Assembly (NCBI GenBank): GCA_013201155.1 | Contig: CP053716.1 | Coordinates: 1,426,001 to 1,490,000 of the forward strand | Direction of reading: 5' to 3' | Origin: Berryella wangjianweii | GTDB lineage: Bacteria; Actinomycetota; Coriobacteriia; Coriobacteriales; Eggerthellaceae | Length of the DNA stretch: 64,000 bases | Translations under genes and position numbers: made by a program | The notes under the pieces: model-generated | Seen by the model: the letters and a program-made list of their open reading frames with translations, nothing else | Databases searched by the model: none | Told to the model about the DNA's origin: nothing | In this document: one piece after another, positions 56,095 through 64,000 of the stretch | Position numbering within the stretch: position 1 is the stretch's first letter | Layout: each line of letters opens with the position of its first letter

Positions 56095-56631
56095 ATGACC
56101 GATTCCAGCACGGGAGCGTACGTTCGCTCCATCAACGTTTCCACCCGCAAGGGAACCCGCAAGTCTCCCGTGGGCGATGAGCCGCAGCCGGTGAAGGAGC
56201 AGTGGGGCTTCGTCAACGACGCGCATGCCGGCGATTGGCATCGTCAGGTTTCGTTCCTGGCTCACGAGTCCATCCTGAAGGCGCAGGGCATGGGCCTTGA
56301 CGTCAAGGAAGGCGATTTTGGCGAGAACTTCACCACCGAGGGCATCGACGTGCTGTCGTTGCCTCTGGGCACTCAGGTGCAGATCGGCGATGAGCTGTTG
56401 GTCGAGATCAGCCAGATCGGGAAGGTGTGTCACACGCGCTGCGCGATCTACTACCTGGCCGGCGACTGCATCTTTCCTCGCGAGGGGATCTTCGCCGTGG
56501 TGCTGAAGGGCGGCACCGTGCGCAAGGGCGATCCGATCGTGGTGGTGAAGCAGGGTGACGGCACCTGCTCGTTCTCGCCTGCGGAGGCCATAGCCGAGGT
56601 CGAGGCCGCACGCGCTGCCGGCACGCTGTAG
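56095..56631 (+). CDS. MOSC domain protein
   Basis: A 178-residue protein of the MOSC superfamily (Moco sulfurase C-terminal domain), single-domain type often found with MoaC/MogA. Seen: the VRSINVSTRKGTRK start, VNDAHAGDWHRQVSFL, GDFGENFTTEG and the VCHTRCAIYY block with the putative sulfur-carrying cysteines. It may handle sulfur transfer or maturation of the molybdenum cofactor, relevant to the reductase at the window start, although the two are 53 kb apart. ATG at 56095 follows GACGAGGA; TATAGT at 56010-56015 is a possible -10. Confidence 0.85.
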   Translation: MTDSSTGAYVRSINVSTRKGTRKSPVGDEPQPVKEQWGFVNDAHAGDWHRQVSFLAHESILKAQGMGLDVKEGDFGENFTTEGIDVLSLPLGTQVQIGDELLVEISQIGKVCHTRCAIYYLAGDCIFPREGIFAVVLKGGTVRKGDPIVVVKQGDGTCSFSPAEAIAEVEAARAAGTL

Positions 56632-56866
56632 CTCGCTTGCCGCTCCTGCGCGTCGCCTGCCTTCTTGAGGCGCGACCCGCTTCGTCAAGAAAGCGCATCC
56701 GTATGACCGGCCTGGACGCGGTCGATCGGCCGTTTCCCCCTTTGGATTCGCTTATGCCGATGTGCGCTGATCGCAGCTCCTGCTTTCGCGGGGTGACTCT
56801 TCGTGCCACAATGTCAAGGGTCGTTTTCGGCCTTGGATACGGTCACTTCTGACGAAAGGCGGCGCA

Positions 56867-58282
56867 GTGAGCGAAGCAACCATTCCGACAATGGGCTCGA
56901 AGGACAATCCGGAGGCGGTGTACGACGCACGCTCGCTGGGTGCGCCGAAGATGCTGCTGTTCGGGCTGCAGCACATGTTCGCCATGTTCGGGGCCACCAT
57001 TCTGGTTCCGATCCTCACCGGGCTCCCGGTTTCCACCACGCTTCTGTTCGCGGGTCTGGGTACCCTGCTGTTCCATGTGGTGTCGAAGGGCAAGGTGCCC
57101 GCTTTTCTGGGATCGTCGTTCGCCTTCATAGCAGGCTACGCTGCTGTGGCGCCGAACGGCGCTCCCGAGCTGCTTCCCTATGCGTGTCTGGGCGTCGCCT
57201 GCGCCGGTGTGCTGTACTTGGTTCTGTCGGCGCTGTTCAGGGCGTTCGGCGCGGCGCGTGTGATGCGGTTCTTCCCCCCAGTGGTCACGGGCCCCATCGT
57301 GATCGCCATCGGCCTGAGCCTGTCGTCTTCGGCCATCAACAACTGTCAGACCAACTGGCTGGTGGCGGTGTTCGCCATCGCGGTAATCGTGGTGTGCAAC
57401 ATCTGGGGACGCGGGATGATCAAGATCATCCCCATTCTGGTGGGTGTCATCTCGGCGTACGTGCTGGCCGCAATCATGGGTCTGGTCGATTTCACGCCGG
57501 TCGCGGACGCGCCCTGGCTGGGCTTGCCCCTGGTGTGGGATCGGACCGTGTTCGGCCTCGCCGCTTCGGGGCTTGATGTGGGCATTGCCCTGACGGCCAT
57601 CATCACCATCACGCCCCTGGCCTTCGCCACGATCATCGAGCACATCGGCGACATGTCGGCGATCAGCTCCACTGTGAACCGCAACTACATCGCGTCGCCC
57701 GGCCTGCATCGCACGCTGCTGGGTGACGGTTTGGCCACTATCGTGGCATCGCTGTTCGGCGCCCCGGCCAACACCACGTACGGCGAGAATACCGGCGTGC
57801 TGGCCCTTACCAAGGTGTTCGATCCGCGCGTGGTGCGCATCGCCGCCGTATTCGCGGTGCTGTTCTCGTTCTGCCCGAAGTTCATCGCGCTGATTGAGGT
57901 CATGCCCGCATGCGTGGTGGGCGGCGTGTCCATCGTGCTGTACGGCATGATCTCGGCTGTGGGCATCCGTAACCTGGTTGAGAACAAGGTCGACTTCCTG
58001 AAGAGCCGCAACGTGATCGTCACGGCGCTGATCATCGGTTTGGCCGTGGGCATTACCTACAGCGCCGCCGGCAGCATCCCCCTGAATGTGGGCGGGGTCA
58101 CCATCGGCCTTTCGGGCCTGGCCATCGGTTCGATTGTGGGTATTGTGCTGAACATCGTGCTTCCCGGGCATGAAGACGTGGTGGGCGTTGACGGCAGCCG
58201 CGTGGAGGGCGACGCCATCGAAGGCGATGGGGAGCTGCTTCCGCTGGAGGGCCCTCGACCTGCGTCTGCCTCGTCTGAATAG
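56867..58282 (+). CDS. uraA: Uracil permease (NCS2 family)
   Basis: A 471-residue nucleobase/proton symporter with about 14 hydrophobic segments. Family marks are GLQHMFAMFGATILVP near the start, FPPVVTGPIV, the substrate-site glutamate in IIEHIGD, and the signature APANTTYGENTGVLALT, which is of the UraA rather than xanthine type. It starts with GTG after GAAAGG. A 40-residue acidic tail follows the last helix. murB begins 12 bases after its stop. Confidence 0.92.
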   Translation: MSEATIPTMGSKDNPEAVYDARSLGAPKMLLFGLQHMFAMFGATILVPILTGLPVSTTLLFAGLGTLLFHVVSKGKVPAFLGSSFAFIAGYAAVAPNGAPELLPYACLGVACAGVLYLVLSALFRAFGAARVMRFFPPVVTGPIVIAIGLSLSSSAINNCQTNWLVAVFAIAVIVVCNIWGRGMIKIIPILVGVISAYVLAAIMGLVDFTPVADAPWLGLPLVWDRTVFGLAASGLDVGIALTAIITITPLAFATIIEHIGDMSAISSTVNRNYIASPGLHRTLLGDGLATIVASLFGAPANTTYGENTGVLALTKVFDPRVVRIAAVFAVLFSFCPKFIALIEVMPACVVGGVSIVLYGMISAVGIRNLVENKVDFLKSRNVIVTALIIGLAVGITYSAAGSIPLNVGGVTIGLSGLAIGSIVGIVLNIVLPGHEDVVGVDGSRVEGDAIEGDGELLPLEGPRPASASSE

Positions 58283-58294
58283 CGGGGCGGAGGA

Positions 58295-59317
58295 ATGGAT
58301 CAGCTTTTTCTCGATCGGCTTGAGGAGGCGCTCGGCGCGCAGAGCGTTCTGCGCGCCGAGCCCCTGAGTCGCCACACCACCTTTCGCATCGGCGGACCGG
58401 CTGAGGTGCTGGTGCGTCCGCGCAACATCGACGAGGTGGCGCGCGTGGTGCGCCTGTGCTTCGATGAGGGCGTGCCGCTTCGCGTTCTGGGCTGCGGAAG
58501 CGACGTGCTGGTGGCCGACGAGGGCGTTGCCGGCGTGGTGATGCAGGTGGCCGACAATCTGGCCGAGGTTCACGCTGATCGCAGCGGATTGGTGTCGGCT
58601 CAGGCGGGTGCCACGAATGCCGAGGTGGCCCGCATCGCCTGCGAGGCAGGGCTTTCCGGTTACGAGTTCGCCTGCGGCATTCCCGGAACGGTGGGGGGCG
58701 CCGCCATCATGAACGCCGGCGCCTATGACGGCCAGTTCAGCGATGTGGCGGTTGCCCTCGCCTGCGTTACGCGCGCAGGCGAGGTGATCGAGGTGGTTGC
58801 TGACGAGGCCGATTGGGGCTACCGGCATAGTCGCATGGACGGCGAGGGCATGGTGGTGGTGGCCGCCTTGCTGCGTCTCATCCCCGATGATCGCGCGGTT
58901 ATTCAGGCGCGCATGGACGAACTGGATGCCCGCCGTCGGGCGAAGCAGCCCCTTGAGCTTCCCAGTGCGGGGTCCACGTTCAAGCGGCCGGCGGGCCACT
59001 TCGCCGGAAAGCTGATTCAAGAGGCGGGGATGCAAGGTGCGCGCGTGGGCGGAGCCCAGGTGTCCACGAAGCACGCGGGCTTCGTGGTGAACGTGGGCGA
59101 TGCCACCGCAGCCGATGTGAGGGCCCTGATGGCGCGTGTTCAGAGCGAAGTGAATCGCGTTCATGGCGTGGAGCTGGAGCCTGAGGTGCGCCTGTGGGGC
59201 TTCGACGACGCTGGCGCCGTCGCTTGTGCGGATGCCGCCGACCACTCGAACGACGTGGGCCTTTCGGCCTCTGCAGACCATTCGAGCGCTGAGGGCTCCC
59301 CGAGCAACGCAAGCTAA
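58295..59317 (+). CDS. murB: UDP-N-acetylenolpyruvoylglucosamine reductase
   Basis: A 340-residue FAD enzyme completing UDP-MurNAc synthesis. Seen: RHTTFRIGGPA, the FAD-binding LGCGSDVLVAD and GIPGTVGGAAIMNAGAY, and the catalytic-serine block SAGSTFKRP of type II MurB. The C-terminal 30 residues or so (after WGFDD) are an Asp/Ser/Ala-rich extra tail. ATG follows GGAGGA, 12 bases after the uracil permease stop. Confidence 0.95.
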   Translation: MDQLFLDRLEEALGAQSVLRAEPLSRHTTFRIGGPAEVLVRPRNIDEVARVVRLCFDEGVPLRVLGCGSDVLVADEGVAGVVMQVADNLAEVHADRSGLVSAQAGATNAEVARIACEAGLSGYEFACGIPGTVGGAAIMNAGAYDGQFSDVAVALACVTRAGEVIEVVADEADWGYRHSRMDGEGMVVVAALLRLIPDDRAVIQARMDELDARRRAKQPLELPSAGSTFKRPAGHFAGKLIQEAGMQGARVGGAQVSTKHAGFVVNVGDATAADVRALMARVQSEVNRVHGVELEPEVRLWGFDDAGAVACADAADHSNDVGLSASADHSSAEGSPSNAS

Positions 59318-59416
59318 GCCGCTATCTATGACGGTTCCGCCGATATGCCGGTGCGGCCGATGTCGCCAGCACCGGAGGTGCCGTCGTTTTCTCGGATGCC
59401 GCATATGCGCGTTTGC

Positions 59417-59437
59417 GGGGGCCTCATAGAGGCCCCC
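59417..59437. terminator. Hairpin at the murB/sortase convergence
   Basis: GGGGGCCT and AGGCCCCC pair around CATAG, overlapping the sortase's last codons and stop. No T-run; it may end both convergent transcripts weakly. Confidence 0.45.
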
Positions 59438-60206
59438 AGGCGTGAACCAGCGTGCGCTCGCTTCCTGGAGTGCGCAGATAGCTGCACGTGCTGAGCGTGA
59501 TCAGCTGTTGCGCTGAGCCGTCGGCTGGCCACGGCGCAAGCTTGAGGCCCGCTTCATCCCATGTTTTGCGCGCGAATCGGTCAAGGGCCTGCCGGCTGTC
59601 TATGCCGGGGCGGCTGAGCGCGCTTCTCACGTCAACCACCTGCACTGCCATCACGCGATAGCGCCGTGTTCCCTGCGGCGTGTCAACCATCACCAGCGGG
59701 TGCGCACGAGCGAACCCCTCGTCGGCGTAGCGGCTGACATCCGCGAAGAGGTTGTCGCCCCATCCCATGTTGTGGCCGTGTATCACCGGGTGCGGCGAGC
59801 TCAATCCGTCAGGGCATGCGGCATCCACGTAGGGGCAGCCTGCGGGGTCCCATGCTGCGGCCTCGTTGTGGTCAAGGTAGAAGTCGGGCTGGTCGGAGGA
59901 CGCTTGCATGAGGGGGTACGACACGTGGGTGCCGGGAATGCGAATCCAGGCCGCGGCTGCGCTGTCCTCAGGGTCGGGTGCGCCTTCTGCGGCTTGCGGG
60001 CGCTCCGCAGGGCCGGGTGCGTTCTCTGATGGCCATGCGCGTGCGACAAGGTCGTCGGCCTTCGCGAAGTGGGCCGCAGCGAAGGGGGAGGCCTGCGGGC
60101 CTTTGAGGAGTCCGCAGGCGACTGGCATCAGGGGCAGGAATACCGCGGCACCGATCAGCGCATGCGCCAATCCAAGCATCGCAATTCCCAGGGCGTCGCG
60201 CCTCAT
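59424..60206 (-). CDS. srtB: Class B sortase
   Basis: A 260-residue membrane-anchored transpeptidase. One N-terminal hydrophobic anchor (about 8-34) and an Ala/Pro/Glu-rich linker precede the catalytic fold. The catalytic set is His145 (HGHNMG), Cys241 (TLSTCSY) and Arg251; the DFYLDHN block is typical of class B and the Cys-to-Arg spacing of ten matches S. aureus SrtB. Its ATG overlaps the stop of the surface-protein gene (ATGA), so the pair is translationally coupled and that protein is the likely substrate. Confidence 0.92.
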   Translation of the reverse strand: MRRDALGIAMLGLAHALIGAAVFLPLMPVACGLLKGPQASPFAAAHFAKADDLVARAWPSENAPGPAERPQAAEGAPDPEDSAAAAWIRIPGTHVSYPLMQASSDQPDFYLDHNEAAAWDPAGCPYVDAACPDGLSSPHPVIHGHNMGWGDNLFADVSRYADEGFARAHPLVMVDTPQGTRRYRVMAVQVVDVRSALSRPGIDSRQALDRFARKTWDEAGLKLAPWPADGSAQQLITLSTCSYLRTPGSERTLVHAWGPL

Positions 60207-62947
60207 CGTCGGGGAATCGTGGGCAGCTGCGCGCGCTGCGCCTCACGATGTCTGAGAAGCGCGCCGCCTGCCACGGCGCACCCGACTCCTACTGCGCTGA
60301 GCCCAGCGGCCATGGGCCACCAGTCCAGCAAGGGGTTCCCCGTTCGTGCGTAGGGCTGCGGGTGGTCGGAATCGGCGTTTTGGGCGGACACCGTGGAGTC
60401 GGGTGGGGGAGCGAGGTCGGGTTGGCGCGCTGGCTCGGGATTCAGAGGAGCGGGCTGCGCCAGCGGATGCCTGACGATGTTGGTGGAGTTCTGCAGTTCG
60501 GGGCTGTCAGGAGCCCATTCAACCTGGAATTGAGCCTGATTGTCGAGCACGGCTTGCTGCCGACCCCGCCCGGGGTCGGCAGGGTCGGAATCGGTCCCTG
60601 CGGGGGCGGCCGAGACTTCAGGGGCAGGTGCGGCTGCAGGCTGCGGAGCCACCACGTCGAAGCTGAGCTCAGCGCTCTCCTGGGCGCTCAGTTCGTCGAT
60701 GGTCCAGCAGACGGTTCTTGCTTCCGCGTCGTAGGCAGCGGGGTAATTCGATTTCGGCTGACTCTTGGCCAGCGTGCACCCGTCAGGTAGCCGATCGCGA
60801 ACCCGAATGCTGCGCGCTGCGGGGCGGCCTTGGGCATCGTTGTTGGTGACGAGAAGCGTGTAATGCACGATTTCGCCCGGACTGACAGGCCGACCTGGCG
60901 CCGGTTGAGCCCCTTTCACCACCGTGACGTTGGCGGGCACGCTGGTGTCGGGCGCGGTGGGATGCACCGTGGTATTGGTGGTCAGCGCAGGCTGGGGGTT
61001 GCGGGGGTCACCGGGCTCGAAGGATTCGGGGCGCTCTTCGAAGCGGGCGGTGTTGACCACAGGCAGGCTGCCGATGGGCTGCTCTGAGACGCGCACCGAG
61101 AACGACAGCTGCGCGACGACTCCTGGGGGCAGCGGACCCACGGCCCATTCCACGTAACCGGGCTCGCCGTCTTCTCCTGAGACGAATGCTCCGTTGCCCT
61201 CGATTGAGTCCGCTACCAGCTGGGTCCCTGCGGGAACGGCATCGCGCACCAGGGTGCGCCCGCTGAGGTGGGCGCCGGTGTTGCGTACCGTCAGCTGGTA
61301 GCGAATCAGGTCCCCAGCCACGACGGGCGTGCCCGATAGAGGCTCGCTGCTTTTATAGGCGGTTACCAGGCCGCCCTGCGTGGGTGGGATGATGGGCGTC
61401 TCGGGATGAGCGGGGGGATCGGCGGTTGGAATCGCGGGGGGTTCGGGCGCTGGAGGCGCCGGAGGCTCAGGTCGCTCCACCTCCACCTGGGCATCTGCGG
61501 TTCCCTCGTGATGGTTCACCATAACGCGCGCTTCGTTGCGCACGTGTTCGGCGGTCGTTGCCTCGGTGGTCAGCACGGTGCCCACCTCCAGACGATACGT
61601 CTCGCCATGCAGGGGCATCGACTGGTCAAGCCAATCGCCGCTGAAGGAGTAGGAGAGGGTGCGCGTCGATTCGTCCCAGGTCAGCTGACCCGCCTCATCG
61701 GTGATATCGGTGGTGCCGTCGGAGGTTACCTGCAGCATGCGGGCCTCTTTGAAGCTCAGTTCGGCGGGTAGCGTGTCGGCGAACGTGAAGCTGCGGTAGC
61801 GTGAGAGCACGGTGGAGCCCAGGCTGCCTGCACGCTGGTCGATGCTCCAGGTGATCGGGTGACCCGGCGGGGCCGATGCGCAGTCAGCGCGCTTCTGCGG
61901 GGCGGGAGGGGCAGGAAAGCCGATGCTGGCGCTGGCGAAGCTGAACCATCCTGTGAAGGGGGTGCGGAAGGTGAAGCGGTCGGGCTGGAAGAACGTGGTG
62001 GCGTTCAGTGTGTAGCGCTCTTTTCCCAGGTGGTCATCGAAATCGTTGGTGATGGGGTAGCAGTGCACGTACGAGGTTCCGTCCACCTCGATGACGCGAT
62101 GGCGGATGTTTGAGTCGGGGCTGAGGCCGATGCGCTCGGTGCGATCGACGGGCAGCAGAATGCTCTCGGAATAGAGCTCGCCTGGTTGGAGGTTGGGATA
62201 GGCGTCCTCTACGCCGGTATCTATCCAATTCTGGGAACAGTAGGTGAGATAGGCGCCCTGCAGTGCGACGGGGCTGTGATCGGAGCAGTAGAAGAACTCC
62301 ATGGTGAACGAGGTGTCTACCATGTTGAACAGATAGCCTCCGGCATACAGCAGATTGGGCAGCTGAACGACGGGGTAGCTCAGGTTGGGCCAGATAGGGC
62401 TGAAGCGTCCTTTCACGGACAGGACGGCTCCCACCGCCTCGCCCTCGTACGACCCCACGCAGGGGTACTCGAACCGAGCTTCCACCGGGTCGCCCTGTTC
62501 CCATGCGCCGTCCTCGAATTCGAAGGTGCGGCCCTGGGTTATGTAGTCGTCGCATCCGAAGTAGGGATGCAGCTTCTGCCGCAGGGCCTCGGCGGTCGTC
62601 CCCTCGAAGTCGATTTGGCCATTGGCCCACAGCTCATGAACCTCGGTGATGCGCGAGGCGGGAGGCGCGCTGGAGATGAGGCGGGCGGGCTGCGTGACGG
62701 GCCCGGCATTGGTGAGCGAGCCGGGATCATCTTGTAGTCCTGTGGATATGACCAGGGGATTTGCCTGTTGAGATGCTTCCAGATCGACGGTTTCGAAGAT
62801 CGGATCCGCCCCTGCGATGGCGGGAGCGGTCAACGCGGCCATTGCAAGTCCTACGAGCAGGGTCATCAGGAGGCGCAGGGTTCGTGAGCCGGAGGGCCCG
62901 CGGGGGGCTTTGGTGATGGTGCTGCGGCTGTGGGCGATGGTGATCAT
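60203..62947 (-). CDS. Sortase-anchored surface protein with DUF11 domains and atypical sorting signal
   Basis: A 914-residue exported protein. A long basic start leads to a signal helix (about 25-46, ending PAIAGA). Residues about 90-370 are a Cys-containing beta-rich region I do not recognise; a second beta domain (about 380-500) is followed by a Pro-rich hinge (about 505-545). Two DUF11-type repeats follow (about 550-660 and 690-790, VTVVKGAQPAPGRPVSPGE), then a Pro/Ala spacer. The C-terminus has the sorting layout: YARTGN (about 866-871), a hydrophobic helix and a basic tail (LLRHREAQR). The motif is an LPxTG variant and not the NPQTN of classical SrtB. GTAAGGAGCG precedes the ATG. Adhesin-like role inferred. 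Confidence 0.85.
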   Translation of the reverse strand: MITIAHSRSTITKAPRGPSGSRTLRLLMTLLVGLAMAALTAPAIAGADPIFETVDLEASQQANPLVISTGLQDDPGSLTNAGPVTQPARLISSAPPASRITEVHELWANGQIDFEGTTAEALRQKLHPYFGCDDYITQGRTFEFEDGAWEQGDPVEARFEYPCVGSYEGEAVGAVLSVKGRFSPIWPNLSYPVVQLPNLLYAGGYLFNMVDTSFTMEFFYCSDHSPVALQGAYLTYCSQNWIDTGVEDAYPNLQPGELYSESILLPVDRTERIGLSPDSNIRHRVIEVDGTSYVHCYPITNDFDDHLGKERYTLNATTFFQPDRFTFRTPFTGWFSFASASIGFPAPPAPQKRADCASAPPGHPITWSIDQRAGSLGSTVLSRYRSFTFADTLPAELSFKEARMLQVTSDGTTDITDEAGQLTWDESTRTLSYSFSGDWLDQSMPLHGETYRLEVGTVLTTEATTAEHVRNEARVMVNHHEGTADAQVEVERPEPPAPPAPEPPAIPTADPPAHPETPIIPPTQGGLVTAYKSSEPLSGTPVVAGDLIRYQLTVRNTGAHLSGRTLVRDAVPAGTQLVADSIEGNGAFVSGEDGEPGYVEWAVGPLPPGVVAQLSFSVRVSEQPIGSLPVVNTARFEERPESFEPGDPRNPQPALTTNTTVHPTAPDTSVPANVTVVKGAQPAPGRPVSPGEIVHYTLLVTNNDAQGRPAARSIRVRDRLPDGCTLAKSQPKSNYPAAYDAEARTVCWTIDELSAQESAELSFDVVAPQPAAAPAPEVSAAPAGTDSDPADPGRGRQQAVLDNQAQFQVEWAPDSPELQNSTNIVRHPLAQPAPLNPEPARQPDLAPPPDSTVSAQNADSDHPQPYARTGNPLLDWWPMAAGLSAVGVGCAVAGGALLRHREAQRAQLPTIPRR

Positions 62948-63230
62948 GAGCGCTCCTTACGACGGGTGTGCGAACGCCGAGCGAGGTGCCCGGGCGCTTG
63001 AGGTTCGCATGCCCGATCGGCAGATTCCCGGCATTGCGCCGGCGCCGCGCTGGCAGGGATTCGACGGGCCTCCAGCGGATCTTCGGCAGGCTTCTGGCAG
63101 GGCCGCTCAGCCGTCTGGCCGCCCGCTGGTTTTCTGCTGCAGCGGGGCCGCGCGCATCGGGCCCATCGCCCGCGCGGCCCTATAATGAGGCGGTTGACGA
63201 ACGGGCGCTTCGCCCGGAAGGGGGCGGCCT
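62948..63230. other. Divergent gap between surface-protein gene and glmS
   Basis: Contains the probable glmS -10 element and a small hairpin CGGGCG-CTT-CGCCCG (about 63202-63216) before the start. No glmS ribozyme pattern was recognised. Confidence 0.45.
63181..63186 (+). promoter_or_regulatory. Probable -10 element of glmS
   Basis: TATAAT, a perfect -10 hexamer in a GC-rich setting, 45 bases ahead of the ATG. No good -35 sequence at 17 bp. Confidence 0.5.
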
Positions 63231-64000
63231 ATGTGCGGGATCGTGGGGTACACCGGACGGCGCCCGGCGGCGGGCATCCTGGTCGAAGGCCTGCGCCGCC
63301 TGGAGTATCGCGGTTACGATTCGGCCGGCGTGGCTGTGCAGTGCGGGCCCGATCTGCGGGCGGTGAAGCGCGTCGGGCGCGTGTCGCAGCTGGCTCGGGC
63401 CCTTGATCAGGAGCGCCTGGAGGGCTGCTGCGGCGTGGGGCACACCCGCTGGGCCACGCACGGAAGACCCACCGAGGCGAACGCTCATCCGCATGCCGCC
63501 GGTCAGGGTCGCATCGCGGTGGTTCACAACGGCATCATCGAGAACTTCGCCGAGCTGCGCGCCGAGCTTGAGGAGCGCGGCGTGCGCTTCGCCAGCGAGA
63601 CCGATACCGAGACGATCGCCCACCTGATCGACGAGGCGTACGAGGGTGACCTGCTGGATGCGGTGCGCCGCGCCACCGAGCAGGTGGTGGGCTCGTACGG
63701 CTTGGCGGTTGCGTGCAGCGACGAGCCGGGCGCGATCGTGGCCACGCGGCGCGACTCCCCGCTGATCGTTGCGCGCGGTCAGGACGGATGCTACGTGGCC
63801 TCGGATGCGATCGCGATGCTGGATGCCACGCGCGACGTGGTGGTGCTTGAGGATGGCCAGGCTGCGCGTCTTACCGCCGACGCGCTTGAGCTGTTCGACG
63901 AGGCGGGGGGCGCAATCGATCCGGTCATCACCCATATCGGCTGGGACCTTGAGGTTGCCGAGAAGGGCGGTTATCCCGACTTCATGCTGAAGGAGATTCA
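63231..64000 (+). CDS. glmS: Glutamine-fructose-6-phosphate aminotransferase, N-terminal part (runs off window)
   Basis: 256 residues are visible. The N-terminal Cys2 nucleophile (MCGIVGYTGRR), RLEYRGYDSAG, a GHTRWATHG block and HNGIIENF form the class II glutamine amidotransferase domain; the sugar-binding SIS domains lie past the window end. It makes glucosamine-6-phosphate, the entry to UDP-GlcNAc and so to the peptidoglycan pathway served by MurB nearby. ATG follows GGAAGGGGG. Confidence 0.95.
   Translation, partial: MCGIVGYTGRRPAAGILVEGLRRLEYRGYDSAGVAVQCGPDLRAVKRVGRVSQLARALDQERLEGCCGVGHTRWATHGRPTEANAHPHAAGQGRIAVVHNGIIENFAELRAELEERGVRFASETDTETIAHLIDEAYEGDLLDAVRRATEQVVGSYGLAVACSDEPGAIVATRRDSPLIVARGQDGCYVASDAIAMLDATRDVVVLEDGQAARLTADALELFDEAGGAIDPVITHIGWDLEVAEKGGYPDFMLKEI

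Noticed and set aside
62948-63230. glmS ribozyme
   Set aside because: The conserved ribozyme core was not recognised in the short leader.

Overview
The window looks like chromosome of a high-GC Gram-positive anaerobe of the class Coriobacteriia, most likely family Eggerthellaceae. This is inferred from the 16S rRNA sequence style, strong G/C third-position bias, a TAT-exported molybdopterin reductase paired with a membrane-bound LuxR regulator, T-box control of amino-acid genes, and a sortase-anchored surface protein. I could not run a database search, so the genus is open.

Layout. 1-3146 (minus): a tetrathionate-reductase-like catalytic subunit, with the next subunit starting at the window edge. 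3661-5544: its divergent 12-TM LuxR-type regulator. 5541-7144 (minus): two small multidrug (SMR) subunits, a short MGMT-type alkyltransferase and Dtd. 7387-9135: recN. 9262-12908: a Trp-type T-box leader and a complete four-gene ECF transporter that looks like a tryptophan importer. 13278-14117: endonuclease IV. 14401-18312: a Phe T-box and pheST. 18510-21421: a SEC-C methionine aminopeptidase and the yhdT-panF pantothenate symporter pair. 21669-21953: a 32-bp perfect palindrome with an SOS-box-like core over the promoter of an orphan antitoxin-like 59-aa protein. 22081-28675: an arginine cluster argC-argJ-argD-argG-argH with no argB. 28966-34130: two convergent class A penicillin-binding proteins flanking a small lipoprotein. 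34241-38271: a U32-family protein and tyrS. 38811-44278: a full rRNA operon (16S-23S-5S) with tandem promoters, no tRNA in the spacer, and a strong terminator. 44702-45313: a HEAT-repeat-like protein. 46172-50228: NAD-type isocitrate dehydrogenase and aconitase. 50323-51606: a self-contained rplJ-rplL unit with an L10 leader. 51726-52928: a DUF4013-like membrane protein. 53258-55846 (minus): a zinc-type efflux module (SmtB-like repressor, free HMA domain, P1B ATPase). 56095-59317: MOSC protein, uracil permease, murB. 59424-62947 (minus): a class B sortase translationally coupled to its likely substrate. 63231-end: the first part of glmS.

How the parts fit. Aconitase and isocitrate dehydrogenase make 2-oxoglutarate, the source of glutamate for the arginine cluster. 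The T-boxes tie tryptophan uptake and PheRS synthesis to tRNA charging. MurB, GlmS and the two PBPs serve peptidoglycan synthesis, and the sortase pair decorates it. The MOSC protein may support the molybdenum-dependent respiration suggested by the first gene. The most distinctive parts are the palindrome-controlled orphan antitoxin-like gene, the sortase pair with an atypical sorting motif, the regulator/reductase intergenic palindrome, the missing argB, and an Ala-rich insertion in aconitase.
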